From: Siculibacillus lacustris
GTDB lineage: Bacteria > Pseudomonadota > Alphaproteobacteria > Rhizobiales > Ancalomicrobiaceae
Direction: 5' to 3'
DNA: 35,742 bases
Assembly (NCBI RefSeq): GCF_004328075.1
Contig: NZ_SJFN01000043.1
Coordinates: forward strand, 1-35,742
Positions 8,826 through 16,981 of this stretch are shown here, one piece after another (position 1 is the first letter of the stretch; each line of letters opens with the position of its first letter). The translations under genes and the position numbers were made by a program. Below the pieces are notes generated by a model. The model saw only the letters and a list, made by a program, of their open reading frames with translations. It did no database searches and had not been told where the DNA came from.

Positions 8826-8841
8826 TGGCACGGCGACTGCA
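8826..8841 (+). promoter_or_regulatory. Sigma-54 (-24/-12) promoter of the flgF-flgG-flgA-flgH operon
   Basis: The sequence TGGCACGGCGACTGCA matches the sigma-54 consensus TGGCACG-N4-TTGCA at every defined position but one, with the invariant GG and GC correctly spaced. Transcription would start near 8852, about 48 bases before the flgF start codon. Confidence 0.85.
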
Positions 8842-8899
8842 AGGGAGGTTCCGACCACGAGAGCTGGGGAGTTCGTCGTGGTCACTGGGGACCGCCGCC

Positions 8900-9634
8900 A
8901 TGGAAAATGCACAGCTCGTCGGGCTGTCGCGTCAGCTCACGCTGCAACGCCAACTCGACATGATCGCCAACAACGTCGCCAACGTCGACACGTCCGGCTT
9001 CAAGGCCCAGACCATGCTCGTCAAGGAGCAGAAGCTGGCCCCGGCCGCCGCCAACGAATTTCAGCGCGCCGATCGGCCGATCAGCTTCGTCCTCGACGAC
9101 GGCAACCTCTACGACCTGCAGCCCGGCCAGATGGTCACCACCAACAACGACCTCGACGTCGCCGTCGACGGCAAGGGGTGGTTCGCGGTGCAGACCAATG
9201 CCGGCGAGCGCTACACCCGCAACGGCTCCTTCGCCATCGGCCCCGACGGGCTGCTCCAGACCCGCGACGGCCACGCGGTGCTCACCGACGCCGGCCCCCT
9301 GACCGTGCAGCCCAACGAGACCGCCCTGTCGATCGCCGCCGACGGCACCATCTCCACCAACCAGGGCGTGCGCGGCAAGCTGAAGCTGGTCGATTTCGCC
9401 GCCGCCGGCGATCTCAAGAAGATCGGCGAGACCCTGTTCGAGGGTAAGAACCCCCAGGCCGCGACCTTGCCGCGCCTGGTCCAGGGCCAGATCGAAAAGT
9501 CCAACGTCCGCGCCGTGGTCGAGATCTCGAAGCTGATCGAGGTCGGCCGCACCTATCAGAACGTCGCCAACTGGATGAGCAACGTCGACGATCTCCGTCG
9601 CAACGCCATCGAGAAACTGGCGCAGGTCGCCTGA
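8900..9634 (+). CDS. flgF: Flagellar proximal rod protein FlgF
   Basis: The 244-residue product is FlgF, a proximal rod subunit of the flagellar axial family. The N-terminus carries the family signature (LTLQRQLDMIANNVANVDTS) and the C-terminus the coiled pattern EISKLIEVGRTYQNVANWMS. The ATG at 8900 gives the normal start MENAQLVGLSRQ. The open frame extends 25 codons further upstream, but that extension runs back past the predicted sigma-54 promoter and cannot be translated from it. It is the first gene of a rightward operon, 16 bases before flgG. Confidence 0.96.
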   Translation: MENAQLVGLSRQLTLQRQLDMIANNVANVDTSGFKAQTMLVKEQKLAPAAANEFQRADRPISFVLDDGNLYDLQPGQMVTTNNDLDVAVDGKGWFAVQTNAGERYTRNGSFAIGPDGLLQTRDGHAVLTDAGPLTVQPNETALSIAADGTISTNQGVRGKLKLVDFAAAGDLKKIGETLFEGKNPQAATLPRLVQGQIEKSNVRAVVEISKLIEVGRTYQNVANWMSNVDDLRRNAIEKLAQVA

Positions 9635-9650
9635 AGAAAGGACGCGGATC

Positions 9651-10436
9651 ATGAAGGCACTGCACATCGCCGCTTCCGGGATGATGGCCCAGGAACTGAA
9701 CGTCGAACTGATCTCCAACAACATCGCCAACATGCGCACCACCGGCTTCAAGCGCCAGCGCGCCGACTTCCAGGATCTGCTCTACCAGGACCTGCGTCGG
9801 GTCGGCACCTCGACCTCCGAATCCGGCAACATCCTGCCGACCGGCGTGCAGATCGGTTCCGGCGTGCGCACCGCCGCCACCCCGCGCATCATGTCCCAGG
9901 GCACGCTGTCGTCGACCGAGAAGGAGACCGACGTGGCGGTCCGCGGCGAGGGCTTCTTCCGCGTGCTGATGCCCGACGGCCGCACCGCCTATTCCCGCGA
10001 CGGCTCGTTCGAGCTCGACGCCAAGGGCACCCTGGTCACCGCCGACGGCTGGACCGTCGAGCCGGCGATCACCGTGCCGTCCAATTCGACCGGCCTGACC
10101 ATCAACGCCCAGGGTGTGGTCCAGGCGACCGTCGGCAACGCCTCGTCGCCGACCACCCTCGGCCAGATCCAGCTCGCCCGCTTCATCAACAAGTCGGGCC
10201 TCGAACCGATCGGCAACAACCTGTTCCTGGAGACCGCCTCCTCCGGCGCACCCCAGGTGGCGAGCCCCGGCGACGAGGGTTACGGCACCCTCCTGCAGAA
10301 CCAGCTCGAGCAGGGCAACGTCAATTCCGTCTCCGAGATCTCCGACCTGATCGCCGCCCAGCGCGCCTACGAGATGAACTCTCGCGTCATCCGCGCCGCC
10401 GACGAGATGATGTCGGCCTCGGTCACCCCGAAGTGA
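9651..10436 (+). CDS. flgG: Flagellar distal rod protein FlgG
   Basis: The 261-residue product is FlgG, which forms the distal part of the rod. The N-terminal signature is MKALHIAASGMMAQELNVEL with SNNIANMRTTGFKRQRADF. A FlgG-type central domain begins with the DVAVRGEGFFRVLMPDG motif. The C-terminus ends with the family signature VSEISDLIAAQRAYEMNSRV. Length is standard. An AAAGGA sequence lies just upstream of the ATG. It lies between flgF and flgA in the usual alphaproteobacterial order. Confidence 0.98.
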   Translation: MKALHIAASGMMAQELNVELISNNIANMRTTGFKRQRADFQDLLYQDLRRVGTSTSESGNILPTGVQIGSGVRTAATPRIMSQGTLSSTEKETDVAVRGEGFFRVLMPDGRTAYSRDGSFELDAKGTLVTADGWTVEPAITVPSNSTGLTINAQGVVQATVGNASSPTTLGQIQLARFINKSGLEPIGNNLFLETASSGAPQVASPGDEGYGTLLQNQLEQGNVNSVSEISDLIAAQRAYEMNSRVIRAADEMMSASVTPK

Positions 10437-10449
10437 GGAGTACGTCCCG

Positions 10450-11538
10450 ATGAGGATCTCCATCACCGACCCGCGGCCGAACCGACTGTTCGACTGCTCG
10501 ACCGAGGCGGGTCATCGCCTGATGCGCTGCCTCGGCGCCGCCGCGGTCCTTGCGCTGGGCGCCGGGCTGCTGTTCTCCGGCCTCGCCACCGACGTCGCCT
10601 GGGGCGGCGAGATGCCCGCCGCGCCGTCTCTGCGCTCGGTGGTGGCGGTGCGCTCCGACGTGGTGACCATCGGCGACTTCTTCGAGGACGCCGGCGCCCA
10701 GGCCACCACCGCCCTGTTCCGCGCCCCCGATCTCGGCACCACCGGCACCGTGCCGGCCCGCCGCGTGGTCGAACTCGCCCGTGCCGCCGGCTTCACCGAA
10801 GCCGAGACCGGCGGCCTCGCCGAAGTGACGGTGTCGCGCCTCGCCCGGCCGGTCGAAGCCGACGAACTCGCCCGCGTCGTCGCCGCCGCCGTCCTGCATC
10901 AGCCCGGCCGCACCGCCGACGACCTCGCCGTCGACGATCTGCGCGTGGTCTTCGACGGTACCGTCGATCCCCGCCAGGCCGATCTGCGCTCGGCCGTGCC
11001 GGTGCGGGTCGCCAGCCTCTCGACCAATCCCCAGACCGGCCGCTTCGACGCCCTGGTGCTGATCGACAAGGGCGATCAGGTCGAACGGCTGCACCTGCGC
11101 GGCGAGGTCGTCGAGACCGCCGCGGTGGTGACCCTGACCCGGCCGATCAACCGCGGCGAGACGGTCGGCCGCGACGACGTCCAGATCGAACGCCTGCCGC
11201 GCCGCACCACCGGCGTCCGCCGCTCGATGGACCCGTCCGAGATCGTCGGCATGGCGGCACGTCGCCAGTTGCGCCCCGGCCAGCCGGTCGCCGCCGCCGA
11301 CTTCGTCCGCCCCAACGTCGTCACCCGCGGCGACATGGTGACCATCGTCTACGAAACCCAGGCGCTGATCGTCACCAGCCGCGGCCAATCCCAGGACGCC
11401 GGCGCGGTCGGCGACCTCGTCACCGTGATCAATCCGCAGTCCAAACGTTCGATCCATGCCACCGTCACCGGCCCGGGACGCGTCAGCGTCGGCGCCCCCG
11501 CCGCGGCCGTGGCGGCCCTCGCAAAGGTCAATCCGTGA
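10450..11538 (+). CDS. flgA: Flagellar P-ring assembly chaperone FlgA
   Basis: The 362-residue product is a long-form FlgA, the periplasmic chaperone needed for assembly of FlgI into the P-ring. A signal peptide lies at about residues 25-52, preceded by an unusually long N-terminal stretch; an internal start at Met25 (10522) is a possible alternative. The C-terminal SAF/ChapFlgA region covers about residues 225-360, with RPINRGETVGRDDVQIERLP, RRQLRPGQPV and VRVNVVTRGDMV-like elements, and ends in a short GRVSVG segment. GAGGAG precedes the ATG. The stop overlaps the flgH start. Confidence 0.93.
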   Translation: MRISITDPRPNRLFDCSTEAGHRLMRCLGAAAVLALGAGLLFSGLATDVAWGGEMPAAPSLRSVVAVRSDVVTIGDFFEDAGAQATTALFRAPDLGTTGTVPARRVVELARAAGFTEAETGGLAEVTVSRLARPVEADELARVVAAAVLHQPGRTADDLAVDDLRVVFDGTVDPRQADLRSAVPVRVASLSTNPQTGRFDALVLIDKGDQVERLHLRGEVVETAAVVTLTRPINRGETVGRDDVQIERLPRRTTGVRRSMDPSEIVGMAARRQLRPGQPVAAADFVRPNVVTRGDMVTIVYETQALIVTSRGQSQDAGAVGDLVTVINPQSKRSIHATVTGPGRVSVGAPAAAVAALAKVNP

Positions 11539-12296
11539 TGTCGCGTCGCTCTTCCGCCGTTCTCCGCTCGGGCCTCCTGCTCGTCCTCGCGCTGCCGCTC
11601 GCCGCCTGCGGCAACAGCCTCGACCGCCTGTCGGAGATCGGCAAGGCGCCGAAGCTCGCCTCGATCGACGATCCCACCACCAACCCGGGCTACAAGCCGG
11701 TGTCGATGCCGATGCCCGCCCCCGAGCCGCCGGCCTATGCGCCGAACTCGCTGTGGTCGCGCGGCTCGCGCGCCTTCTTCAAGGACCAGCGCGCCCACCG
11801 CATCGGCGACATCCTGACCGTCCAGGTGGTGATCACCGACAAGGCGCAGATCGCCAACGACACCAAGCGCACCCGCGCCGAGACCGACGCCACCGGCATC
11901 GGCGGCCTGCCCGGCGCCGCGGTCAACAAGCTGATCCAACACACCGGCGCCACCGCGTCCAACCTAGTCAACAACACCACCAACACCTCCGCCGAAGGCA
12001 TCGGCACGGTCAACCGTTCGGAGACCCTGCAGACCAACGTCGCCGCCCTGGTCACCCAGATCCTGCCCAACGGCAACATGGTGATCGAGGGGCGTCAGGA
12101 GATCCGGGTCAACTTCGAAATTCGCGAGATGATCGTCGCCGGCGTGGTGCGCCCCGAGGACATCGGCTCCGACAACACCATCGACAGCGCCAAGATCGCC
12201 GAGGCCCGCATCTCCTACGGCGGCCGCGGTCAGCTCACCGACGTCCAGCAGGCCCGTTACGGCACCCAGTTCCTCGACGTGATCATGCCCTTCTGA
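11538..12296 (+). CDS. flgH: Flagellar L-ring lipoprotein FlgH
   Basis: The 252-residue product is FlgH, the outer-membrane lipoprotein of the L-ring. It has a lipoprotein signal with lipobox LAAC (Cys24). The conserved FlgH segments are SLWSRGSRAFFKDQRAHRIGD, then the ILPNGNMVIEGRQEIRVNFE core, and the C-terminal DIGSDNTIDSAKIAEARISY followed by YGGRGQ. The ATG at 11538 overlaps the flgA stop (TGATG); a GTG one codon earlier is an equivalent alternative. It is the last gene of the flgF operon and is followed by a strong terminator. Confidence 0.97.
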   Translation: MSRRSSAVLRSGLLLVLALPLAACGNSLDRLSEIGKAPKLASIDDPTTNPGYKPVSMPMPAPEPPAYAPNSLWSRGSRAFFKDQRAHRIGDILTVQVVITDKAQIANDTKRTRAETDATGIGGLPGAAVNKLIQHTGATASNLVNNTTNTSAEGIGTVNRSETLQTNVAALVTQILPNGNMVIEGRQEIRVNFEIREMIVAGVVRPEDIGSDNTIDSAKIAEARISYGGRGQLTDVQQARYGTQFLDVIMPF

Positions 12297-12429
12297 TCCC
12301 CTTCGCCGGGGTGGACTCCCCGAGACGGCCGACGGCTCCCCGGCGTCCTCCGTCTCCCACCCCGGTGCTCTCGTCGCTCGCCCCGCCTCCGCTCTCCCCA
12401 GTCGGATCGAACCGCGAGCAGACGTGACG

Positions 12430-12469
12430 AAAAAGGCGCGGCCCACTCCCCAGGGGCCGCGCCTCTTTC
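12430..12469. terminator. Bidirectional intrinsic terminator between flgH and dksA
   Basis: A perfect 10-bp stem (GGCGCGGCCC / GGGCCGCGCC) with a 9-base loop is preceded by five A and followed by TCTTTC. It can therefore end transcription of flgH on the plus strand and dksA on the minus strand. The rest of 12297-12510 shows no gene. Confidence 0.85.
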
Positions 12470-12510
12470 GATTCTCGCAGGCTCTGCAAACGGACGCCGC
12501 GGCGCCGATC

Positions 12511-12927
12511 TCAGTCGTCGCGGTAGACGCGTTCGCGGCGCTCGTGGCGTTCCTGGGCTTCGATCGACAGGGTGGCGATCGGGCGGGCGTCGAGTCGCTT
12601 CAGGGAGATCGGCTCGCCGGTCTCCTCGCAATAGCCGTAGCTGCCGTCGTCGAGGCGCTTCAGCGCCGCGTCGATCTTGGAGATCAACTTGCGCTGGCGG
12701 TCGCGGGCCCTGAGTTCGATCGCACGGTCGGTTTCCGACGAAGCTCTGTCGGCCAGGTCGGGATGATTCTGGCTTTCGTCAGCGAGATGCTGCAATGTCT
12801 CACGTGACTCTTTGAGGATGTCTTCCTTCCACGCGAGCAACTTCTTGCGGAAGTACTCGCGCTGACGATCGCTCATGAACGGTTCGTCTTCCGACGGGCG
12901 ATAGTCATCAGAGATATCGGCCAACAT
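12511..12927 (-). CDS. dksA: RNA polymerase-binding transcription factor DksA (single-cysteine type)
   Basis: The 138-residue product is DksA, which binds the RNA polymerase secondary channel and works with ppGpp. The coiled-coil part (about 20-95) includes SDRQREYFRKKLLAWKEDIL. The zinc-finger region reads YGYCEETGEPISLKRLDARP followed by ATLSIEAQERHERRERV. Only one of the four classical zinc-finger cysteines is present; the others are T, S and A, as in other alphaproteobacterial DksA proteins. The start was chosen at MLADISDDYRPS because AAGGGAAG precedes this ATG; a version seven residues longer is possible. A sigma-70-like promoter lies upstream. Its place inside a flagellar cluster between flgH and fliX is typical for this bacterial group as I recall it. 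Confidence 0.95.
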   Translation of the reverse strand: MLADISDDYRPSEDEPFMSDRQREYFRKKLLAWKEDILKESRETLQHLADESQNHPDLADRASSETDRAIELRARDRQRKLISKIDAALKRLDDGSYGYCEETGEPISLKRLDARPIATLSIEAQERHERRERVYRDD

Positions 12928-12974
12928 CGATCTTCCCTTCCGGTCCAAGTGATGGCCTGCGCCGAGGCGGGCGG

Positions 12975-13003
12975 AATATAGCCATCGTGCCGGTCAGTTA
13001 CAA
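12975..13003 (-). promoter_or_regulatory. Probable housekeeping promoter of dksA
   Basis: On the minus strand TTGTAA and TATATT are separated by exactly 17 bases (-35 at 12998-13003, -10 at 12975-12980). This gives a start site about 40 bases before the dksA start codon. The -10 box matches TATAAT at five of six positions. Confidence 0.5.
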
Positions 13004-13013
13004 CGCCACCGTG

Positions 13014-13023
13014 ATGACGTCAC
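13014..13023. promoter_or_regulatory. Palindromic site ATGACGTCAC upstream of the dksA promoter
   Basis: The core TGACGTCA is a perfect 8-bp palindrome located 11 bases upstream of the predicted dksA -35 box. The same 10-mer recurs at 28755-28764, in front of the SixA-like gene. The binding protein is unknown. Confidence 0.3.
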
Positions 13024-13154
13024 GATGAAAGCGAGCGATCTGTGGGAAATCGGCGCCACCGCGGCGGAGCGCGCCCCCGCTCGGCCGGAATGCCATCTCG
13101 GCACAAGGGCTTGCCGGCGACGTGCGGGCGACCCACGGGCCGCTCGGCTCCTCG

Positions 13155-13589
13155 TCACTCGGGAAACCGGCCGTATTTGGCGAGCTCGACCCGCGCCCGC
13201 AGCTCGATCTCGGCGACCAGCGCATCGAGTTCGGCGTCCTCGGCGGGGCGCTTCTGGCCGAGCAGATGGACCAGCCGCTCCAGCCGGTCGATCGGCACGC
13301 CGCCCGACAACAGGTCGATCTTGACCCCCTCGAGCACGTCGAGCAGGTCGAAGCCGCGCTTGACCGCCCGCCGTCGCCGCTCGCGCGGATCCTCGGACGG
13401 GATCTGCTGCAGGGCCAGGAGGCTCGCCAGATCCTGGACGCCGAGGGCGCCGGCGATCGTCGCCGGCCGCGCCGGCCCGCCGTCGGCATTCGGCAGACTG
13501 AACGCCGCGCCGGCTTCCCCGCCGCGCCGGATCGGCTGGTTCGGCTGTACGCCCGGCGTCCGTCCGGGTCCGTCGATCCTGATCGCCAC
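13155..13589 (-). CDS. fliX: Flagellar assembly regulator FliX
   Basis: The 144-residue product matches FliX, which in Caulobacter links assembly of the basal body to the sigma-54 activator FlbD. Visible features are an N-terminal basic and glycine-rich stretch with a FSLP motif, a helical centre with VQDLASLLALQQI, and the typical RRRRAVKRGFDLLDVLEGVK. The end is ELRARVELAKYGRF. The GTG at 13589 was chosen: it starts MAIRIDGPGRTPG, has GGCGAGGCGAG before it, and fits the FliX start. A GTG 20 codons upstream is an alternative. The gene is divergent from flgI, as in Caulobacter, and shares a 204-base upstream region with it. Confidence 0.9.
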   Translation of the reverse strand: MAIRIDGPGRTPGVQPNQPIRRGGEAGAAFSLPNADGGPARPATIAGALGVQDLASLLALQQIPSEDPRERRRRAVKRGFDLLDVLEGVKIDLLSGGVPIDRLERLVHLLGQKRPAEDAELDALVAEIELRARVELAKYGRFPE

Positions 13590-13743
13590 GTCGTTCTCGC
13601 CTCGCCCACCCCCGGCAGATGTTGCCGCGCGTTGCGATTCTTCTACCACGACGCGGCACCTTTTGCCTCGCCCGCCGCGCGCCGCGCCGGCTCCACCCCG
13701 CGAAAACCGCGCGATTGCGCCATCGCAGGCGGTTTCTCCCGGC

Positions 13744-13759
13744 TGGCACGGGACTGGCA
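13744..13759 (+). promoter_or_regulatory. Sigma-54 promoter of the flgI operon
   Basis: TGGCACGGGACTGGCA matches TGGCACG-N4-TTGCA with one mismatch and correct GG/GC spacing. The predicted start site near 13770 leaves a short leader of about 24 bases before the flgI ATG. Confidence 0.85.
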
Positions 13760-13793
13760 GAGGAGAGGACGAGATTTGGGGAGATCTCGGAAC

Positions 13794-14918
13794 ATGCCGA
13801 AGTGGTCAGCATCGCTCGCAGGAGCTCTCGTCGCCGTCGTCGCCTTGTGCGGCGCCACCCATCCCGCCGAGGCCGCCGCCTCGCGGATCAAGGACCTCGC
13901 CTCGATCGAAGGCGTGCGTGAGAACCAGTTGGTCGGCTACGGCATCGTGGTCGGCCTCAACGGCACCGGCGACAGCCTCAACAATGCACCCTTCACCAAG
14001 CAGTCGCTGCAGGCGATGTTGGAACGCATGGGTGTCAACACCCGCGGCGCCAACATGCGCACCGCCAACGTCGCCGCGGTGATGGTGACCGCCAATCTCC
14101 ACGCCTTCGCCACCCAGGGCACGCGCATCGACGTCAACATCTCCGCCCTCGGCGATTCCAAGAGCCTTCAGGGCGGTACGCTGCTGGTCACCCCGCTGAT
14201 GGGCGCCGACGGCGAGGCCTATGCCATCGCCCAGGGCCCGCTGACCGTCGGCGGCTTCTCCGCCAAGGGCGACGCCGCCTCGATCACCCGTGGCGTGCCG
14301 ACCTCCGCCCGCATCGCCAACGGGGCGATGGTCGAACGCGAGGTCGAGTTCAAGCTCGGCACCATGAGCACCGTGCGTCTGGCGCTGCGCAACCCCGACT
14401 TCACCACCGCCCGCCGCATCGCCATGGCGATCAACGACCTGATCGGCGTGCCCTCGGCCGAACCGATCGATCCCTCGACCGTCCGCCTGACCCTGCCGCC
14501 CAAGTTCAACGGCAACATCGTCGACCTGATCACCGACATCGAACAGCTCGCGGTCGAACCCGATCTACCGGCCAAGGTGGTGATCGACGAGGCCACCGGC
14601 ATCGTGGTGATGGGCCAGGACGTGCGGGTCTCGACCGTCGCGGTGGCCCAGGGCAACCTCACCGTCACCGTCACCGAACAGCCCGAGGTCAGCCAGCCCG
14701 ATCCGCTGTCCCAGGGCACCACGGTCACCGTGCCGCGCACCCAGATCAACGTCGACGACGGCGCCAAGAAGAAGATGACGATCATGCGGCAGACCGTCTC
14801 CCTGCGCGAGCTGGTCGACGGCCTCAACGCCCTCGGCGTCGGCCCCCGCGACATGATCACCATCCTCCAGGCGATCAAGGCGGCGGGCGCCCTCCAGGCC
14901 GAAATCGAGGTGCTGTGA
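13794..14918 (+). CDS. flgI: Flagellar P-ring protein FlgI
   Basis: The 374-residue product is FlgI, the periplasmic P-ring subunit. A signal peptide is seen at residues 1-28 (hydrophobic core, then HPAEAAA). The mature part begins SRIKDLASIEGVRENQLVGY and continues with GIVVGLNGTGDSLNNAPFT, the family hallmark. The C-terminus has VSLRELVDGLNALGVGPRD and ends MITILQAIKAAGALQAEIEVL-like, again typical. Upstream in-frame codons are rejected because they precede the sigma-54 promoter. The stop overlaps the next gene's start. Confidence 0.97.
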   Translation: MPKWSASLAGALVAVVALCGATHPAEAAASRIKDLASIEGVRENQLVGYGIVVGLNGTGDSLNNAPFTKQSLQAMLERMGVNTRGANMRTANVAAVMVTANLHAFATQGTRIDVNISALGDSKSLQGGTLLVTPLMGADGEAYAIAQGPLTVGGFSAKGDAASITRGVPTSARIANGAMVEREVEFKLGTMSTVRLALRNPDFTTARRIAMAINDLIGVPSAEPIDPSTVRLTLPPKFNGNIVDLITDIEQLAVEPDLPAKVVIDEATGIVVMGQDVRVSTVAVAQGNLTVTVTEQPEVSQPDPLSQGTTVTVPRTQINVDDGAKKKMTIMRQTVSLRELVDGLNALGVGPRDMITILQAIKAAGALQAEIEVL

Positions 14919-15244
14919 TGGCCTTCGACGCCTCGGTCTCGCTGACCACTCCGACCCCCGCCCTGCACGTCGTCTCCGAGCGCCCGCCGGCCAACGCCTC
15001 GCCCGAGACCAAGGCCCGCACCCAGGCGCGCGAATTCGAACAGGTGTTCCTGTCGACCATGCTCAACCAGATGTTCTCCGGCCTCTCGACCACCGGCCCG
15101 TTCGGCGGTGGTCAGGCCGAGGAGACCTGGCGCGGCATGCTGGTCGACCGCTACGCCGACACCATGGCCCGTTCCGGCGGCATCGGCATCGCCGACGCCG
15201 TCTATCGTCAGTTGCTCCAGGCTCAGGAAGGCGCCCGCCCATGA
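14918..15244 (+). CDS. Rod-binding protein (FlgJ N-terminal / CheL-type)
   Basis: The 108-residue product corresponds to the rod-binding domain of FlgJ without the muramidase domain. In alphaproteobacteria this short form follows flgI and is sometimes called CheL. Visible motifs are AREFEQVFLSTMLNQMFSGL and GGGQAEETWRGMLVDRYADT, then GGIGIADAVYRQLL. It probably caps or guides rod growth in the periplasm, while peptidoglycan cutting must come from another enzyme. ATG at 14918 overlaps the flgI stop; a GTG one codon earlier is equivalent. Its own stop overlaps the flgN-like start by four bases. Confidence 0.92.
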   Translation: MAFDASVSLTTPTPALHVVSERPPANASPETKARTQAREFEQVFLSTMLNQMFSGLSTTGPFGGGQAEETWRGMLVDRYADTMARSGGIGIADAVYRQLLQAQEGARP

Positions 15245-15729
15245 TGCCGCAGTCCATCTACGTGCAGCCGGAGGCCGAAGCGCCGATCCGCACCGAGGCC
15301 GAGGCCCGCGCCCTGCTCGCCGACTTCGAAGCGGTGATGAGCGAGCTGATGGAGCTGATCGAGACCGAGACCGGGCTGGTACGCGACGGTCGCCTGTTCG
15401 CCGCCACCGACCTCACCGCCCGCAAGAACGATTTGCTCGGCCGTTACATGAAGGGCCGGATCCGGCTGAAGAGCCAGTTCGCGTCGCTGACCCGGCTGGT
15501 GCCCGACGCGCTCGAGCCCTTGCGCCAACGCCATCTCGCCAACATGGAACTGGTGCGCGCCAATCTCGCCGCCCTCGCCATCGCCCGCGAAGTCGCCGAA
15601 GGCATCGTGCGCAACGTCTCCTCGACCCTCGGCCGCCAGGCCGCGCCGCGCACCTACGGCCGCAACGCCGGCATGCCGCCGATCCGCGCCGCCGCCGCCC
15701 GGGGCATCGCCCTCGACCGTCGCCTCTGA
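15241..15729 (+). CDS. flgN: FlgN-family flagellar export chaperone
   Basis: The 162-residue product is mainly helical, with an N-terminal half rich in Glu and the pattern LIETETGLVRDGRLFAATDL followed by TARKNDLLGRYM. This fits the FlgN family of cytosolic chaperones for the hook-junction proteins FlgK and FlgL. The C-terminal 35 residues are basic and probably unstructured. It follows the rod-binding gene with an ATGA overlap, which is the order known from other alphaproteobacteria. Its clients flgK and flgL lie 7-10 kb downstream in the flgE operon. Confidence 0.8.
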   Translation: MMPQSIYVQPEAEAPIRTEAEARALLADFEAVMSELMELIETETGLVRDGRLFAATDLTARKNDLLGRYMKGRIRLKSQFASLTRLVPDALEPLRQRHLANMELVRANLAALAIAREVAEGIVRNVSSTLGRQAAPRTYGRNAGMPPIRAAAARGIALDRRL

Positions 15730-15761
15730 CCCCCTCCCCGTCGTTTCCGGAGTCTCCCCCG

Positions 15762-16505
15762 ATGCGCATGATCTATCTGGCGACGCCGGCCTACGGCGGC
15801 CTGGTGACCACCCGCTACATGCTCTCGATCATGCAGCTCACCGCCCACGGACTGCAGAACGGCTATTCCACGACGCTCAATCTGCTCGGCAAGGATTCGC
15901 TGATCACCCGCAGCCGCAACACCCTGGTGGCCAATTTCCTGACCGTGCCGGAAGCCACCCACTTCATGTTCGTCGACGCCGACATCGGTTTCGAGGCCGA
16001 ACAGGTCCAACGGATGCTCGACTTCGACGAAGACGTGGTCGCCGGCATGTATCCCCTGAAGGCGATGAACTGGAACCAGCCGGCCCATGTCGTCGCCGGA
16101 GAACCGCCGGAGACGGCGATGCTCCACTACGTCGGCCAGTTCTGCGCCGGCGACCAGCTCGAGGTCCGCGACGGCTTCGTCACCGGCGAATATTGCGGCA
16201 CCGGCTTCATGCTGATGAAGCGCGCGGTGATCGAGCGGATGGTCGCCGCCTATCCCGAGACCGCCTATCGCAGCGATCACGTCTACGTCCAGAACGCCGC
16301 CGAGGGCGTGAAGTACCACGCCCTGTTCGAATGCATGATCGACCCCGAGACCGGCGAGTATCTGAGCGAGGACTTCGGCTTCTGCCGGCGCTGGCGCAAG
16401 CTCGGCGGCAAGATATGGCTCGATGCGCTCGGCAGCCTGTCGCACACCGGCTCGTTCGACTTCGTCGGCAACCCCGCCGCCCGCTTCTTCAAGGGCCTCA
16501 CCTGA
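15762..16505 (+). CDS. GT-A type glycosyltransferase, flagellar paralogue 1
   Basis: The 247-residue soluble protein begins MRMIYLATPAYGGLVTTRYM, a GT-A nucleotide-sugar binding start. It has a DXD-like metal motif (FMFVDADIGF, DAD at 72-74), an acidic SEDFGFCRRW motif (202-211) and a HTG motif (228-230), all expected for GT2-like enzymes. No membrane segment or signal peptide is seen, so it acts in the cytosol. It starts 32 bases after flgN, behind a GGAG site, and is the last gene of the sigma-54-driven flgI operon. A perfect terminator follows. Two relatives lie at 20887-21750 and 21797-22624. I infer a role in modifying a flagellar protein, probably flagellin. Donor and acceptor are unknown. 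Confidence 0.8.
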   Translation: MRMIYLATPAYGGLVTTRYMLSIMQLTAHGLQNGYSTTLNLLGKDSLITRSRNTLVANFLTVPEATHFMFVDADIGFEAEQVQRMLDFDEDVVAGMYPLKAMNWNQPAHVVAGEPPETAMLHYVGQFCAGDQLEVRDGFVTGEYCGTGFMLMKRAVIERMVAAYPETAYRSDHVYVQNAAEGVKYHALFECMIDPETGEYLSEDFGFCRRWRKLGGKIWLDALGSLSHTGSFDFVGNPAARFFKGLT

Positions 16506-16558
16506 GCTCTGGGGCGGCCACCGGCGGGCGTTCGACCTGCTCGCCCGACCACTCCTCC

Positions 16559-16597
16559 AAACGAAGACGGCGGCCTCTCGGGCCGCCGTCTTCGTTT
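16559..16597. terminator. Bidirectional intrinsic terminator between glycosyltransferase 1 and flaF
   Basis: A perfect 17-bp stem with a TCTCG loop starts with AAACGAAG and ends with CTTCGTTT, so it carries an A-tract on one side and a T-tract on the other. It can terminate both converging transcripts. Confidence 0.9.
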
Positions 16598-16615
16598 CTG
16601 GTCGTCCTTCGAACC

Positions 16616-16981
16616 TCAGGCCCGCAGGCCCTCGGCGATCGCACGATTGACGTCGATCAGGGCGCCGAGCTTCTCCGGCGCCGGATCGCATTCGATCTCC
16701 AGCGTGTGGCGGAAGATGAACAGCGACAGATTGAACAGGTTGTTCTTGATCTCGTCGTCGAGCGGATTGTCGGGCTTGAGGATCAGATCGATCAGCACGA
16801 TCCAGAGCTTGCGATTGTAGGTCAGCGCCTTGAGGAGGTCGGGACGCCGGGTCTCCCAGGAGTCGCGCACCGCCTGGAGCTGGGCGGCCGACTTGAGGAG
16901 CAGCAGAGCCTCGAGTTCGCGGCCGGTGACCACCGCCCGACTGGTCTGCTGGTAGGCCCGAGCCGCATGGGTGCTATACAT
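16616..16981 (-). CDS. flaF: Flagellar biosynthesis regulator FlaF
   Basis: The 121-residue product begins MYSTHAARAYQQTSRAVVTG, a typical FlaF start, and is all-helical with WETRRPDLLKALTYNRKLW and later IKNNLFNLSLFIFRHTLEI. In Caulobacter and Rhizobiales, FlaF promotes flagellin synthesis or export and opposes FlbT. The chosen ATG overlaps the end of flbT by eight bases; a reading frame reaching further upstream would overlap flbT by 74 bases. The pair flbT-flaF downstream of a flagellin is a standard alphaproteobacterial arrangement. Confidence 0.95.
   Translation of the reverse strand: MYSTHAARAYQQTSRAVVTGRELEALLLLKSAAQLQAVRDSWETRRPDLLKALTYNRKLWIVLIDLILKPDNPLDDEIKNNLFNLSLFIFRHTLEIECDPAPEKLGALIDVNRAIAEGLRA

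Noticed and set aside
13122-13793. Upstream extension of the flgI open frame
   Set aside because: It runs through fliX and past the sigma-54 promoter; flgI starts at 13794 with a clear signal peptide.
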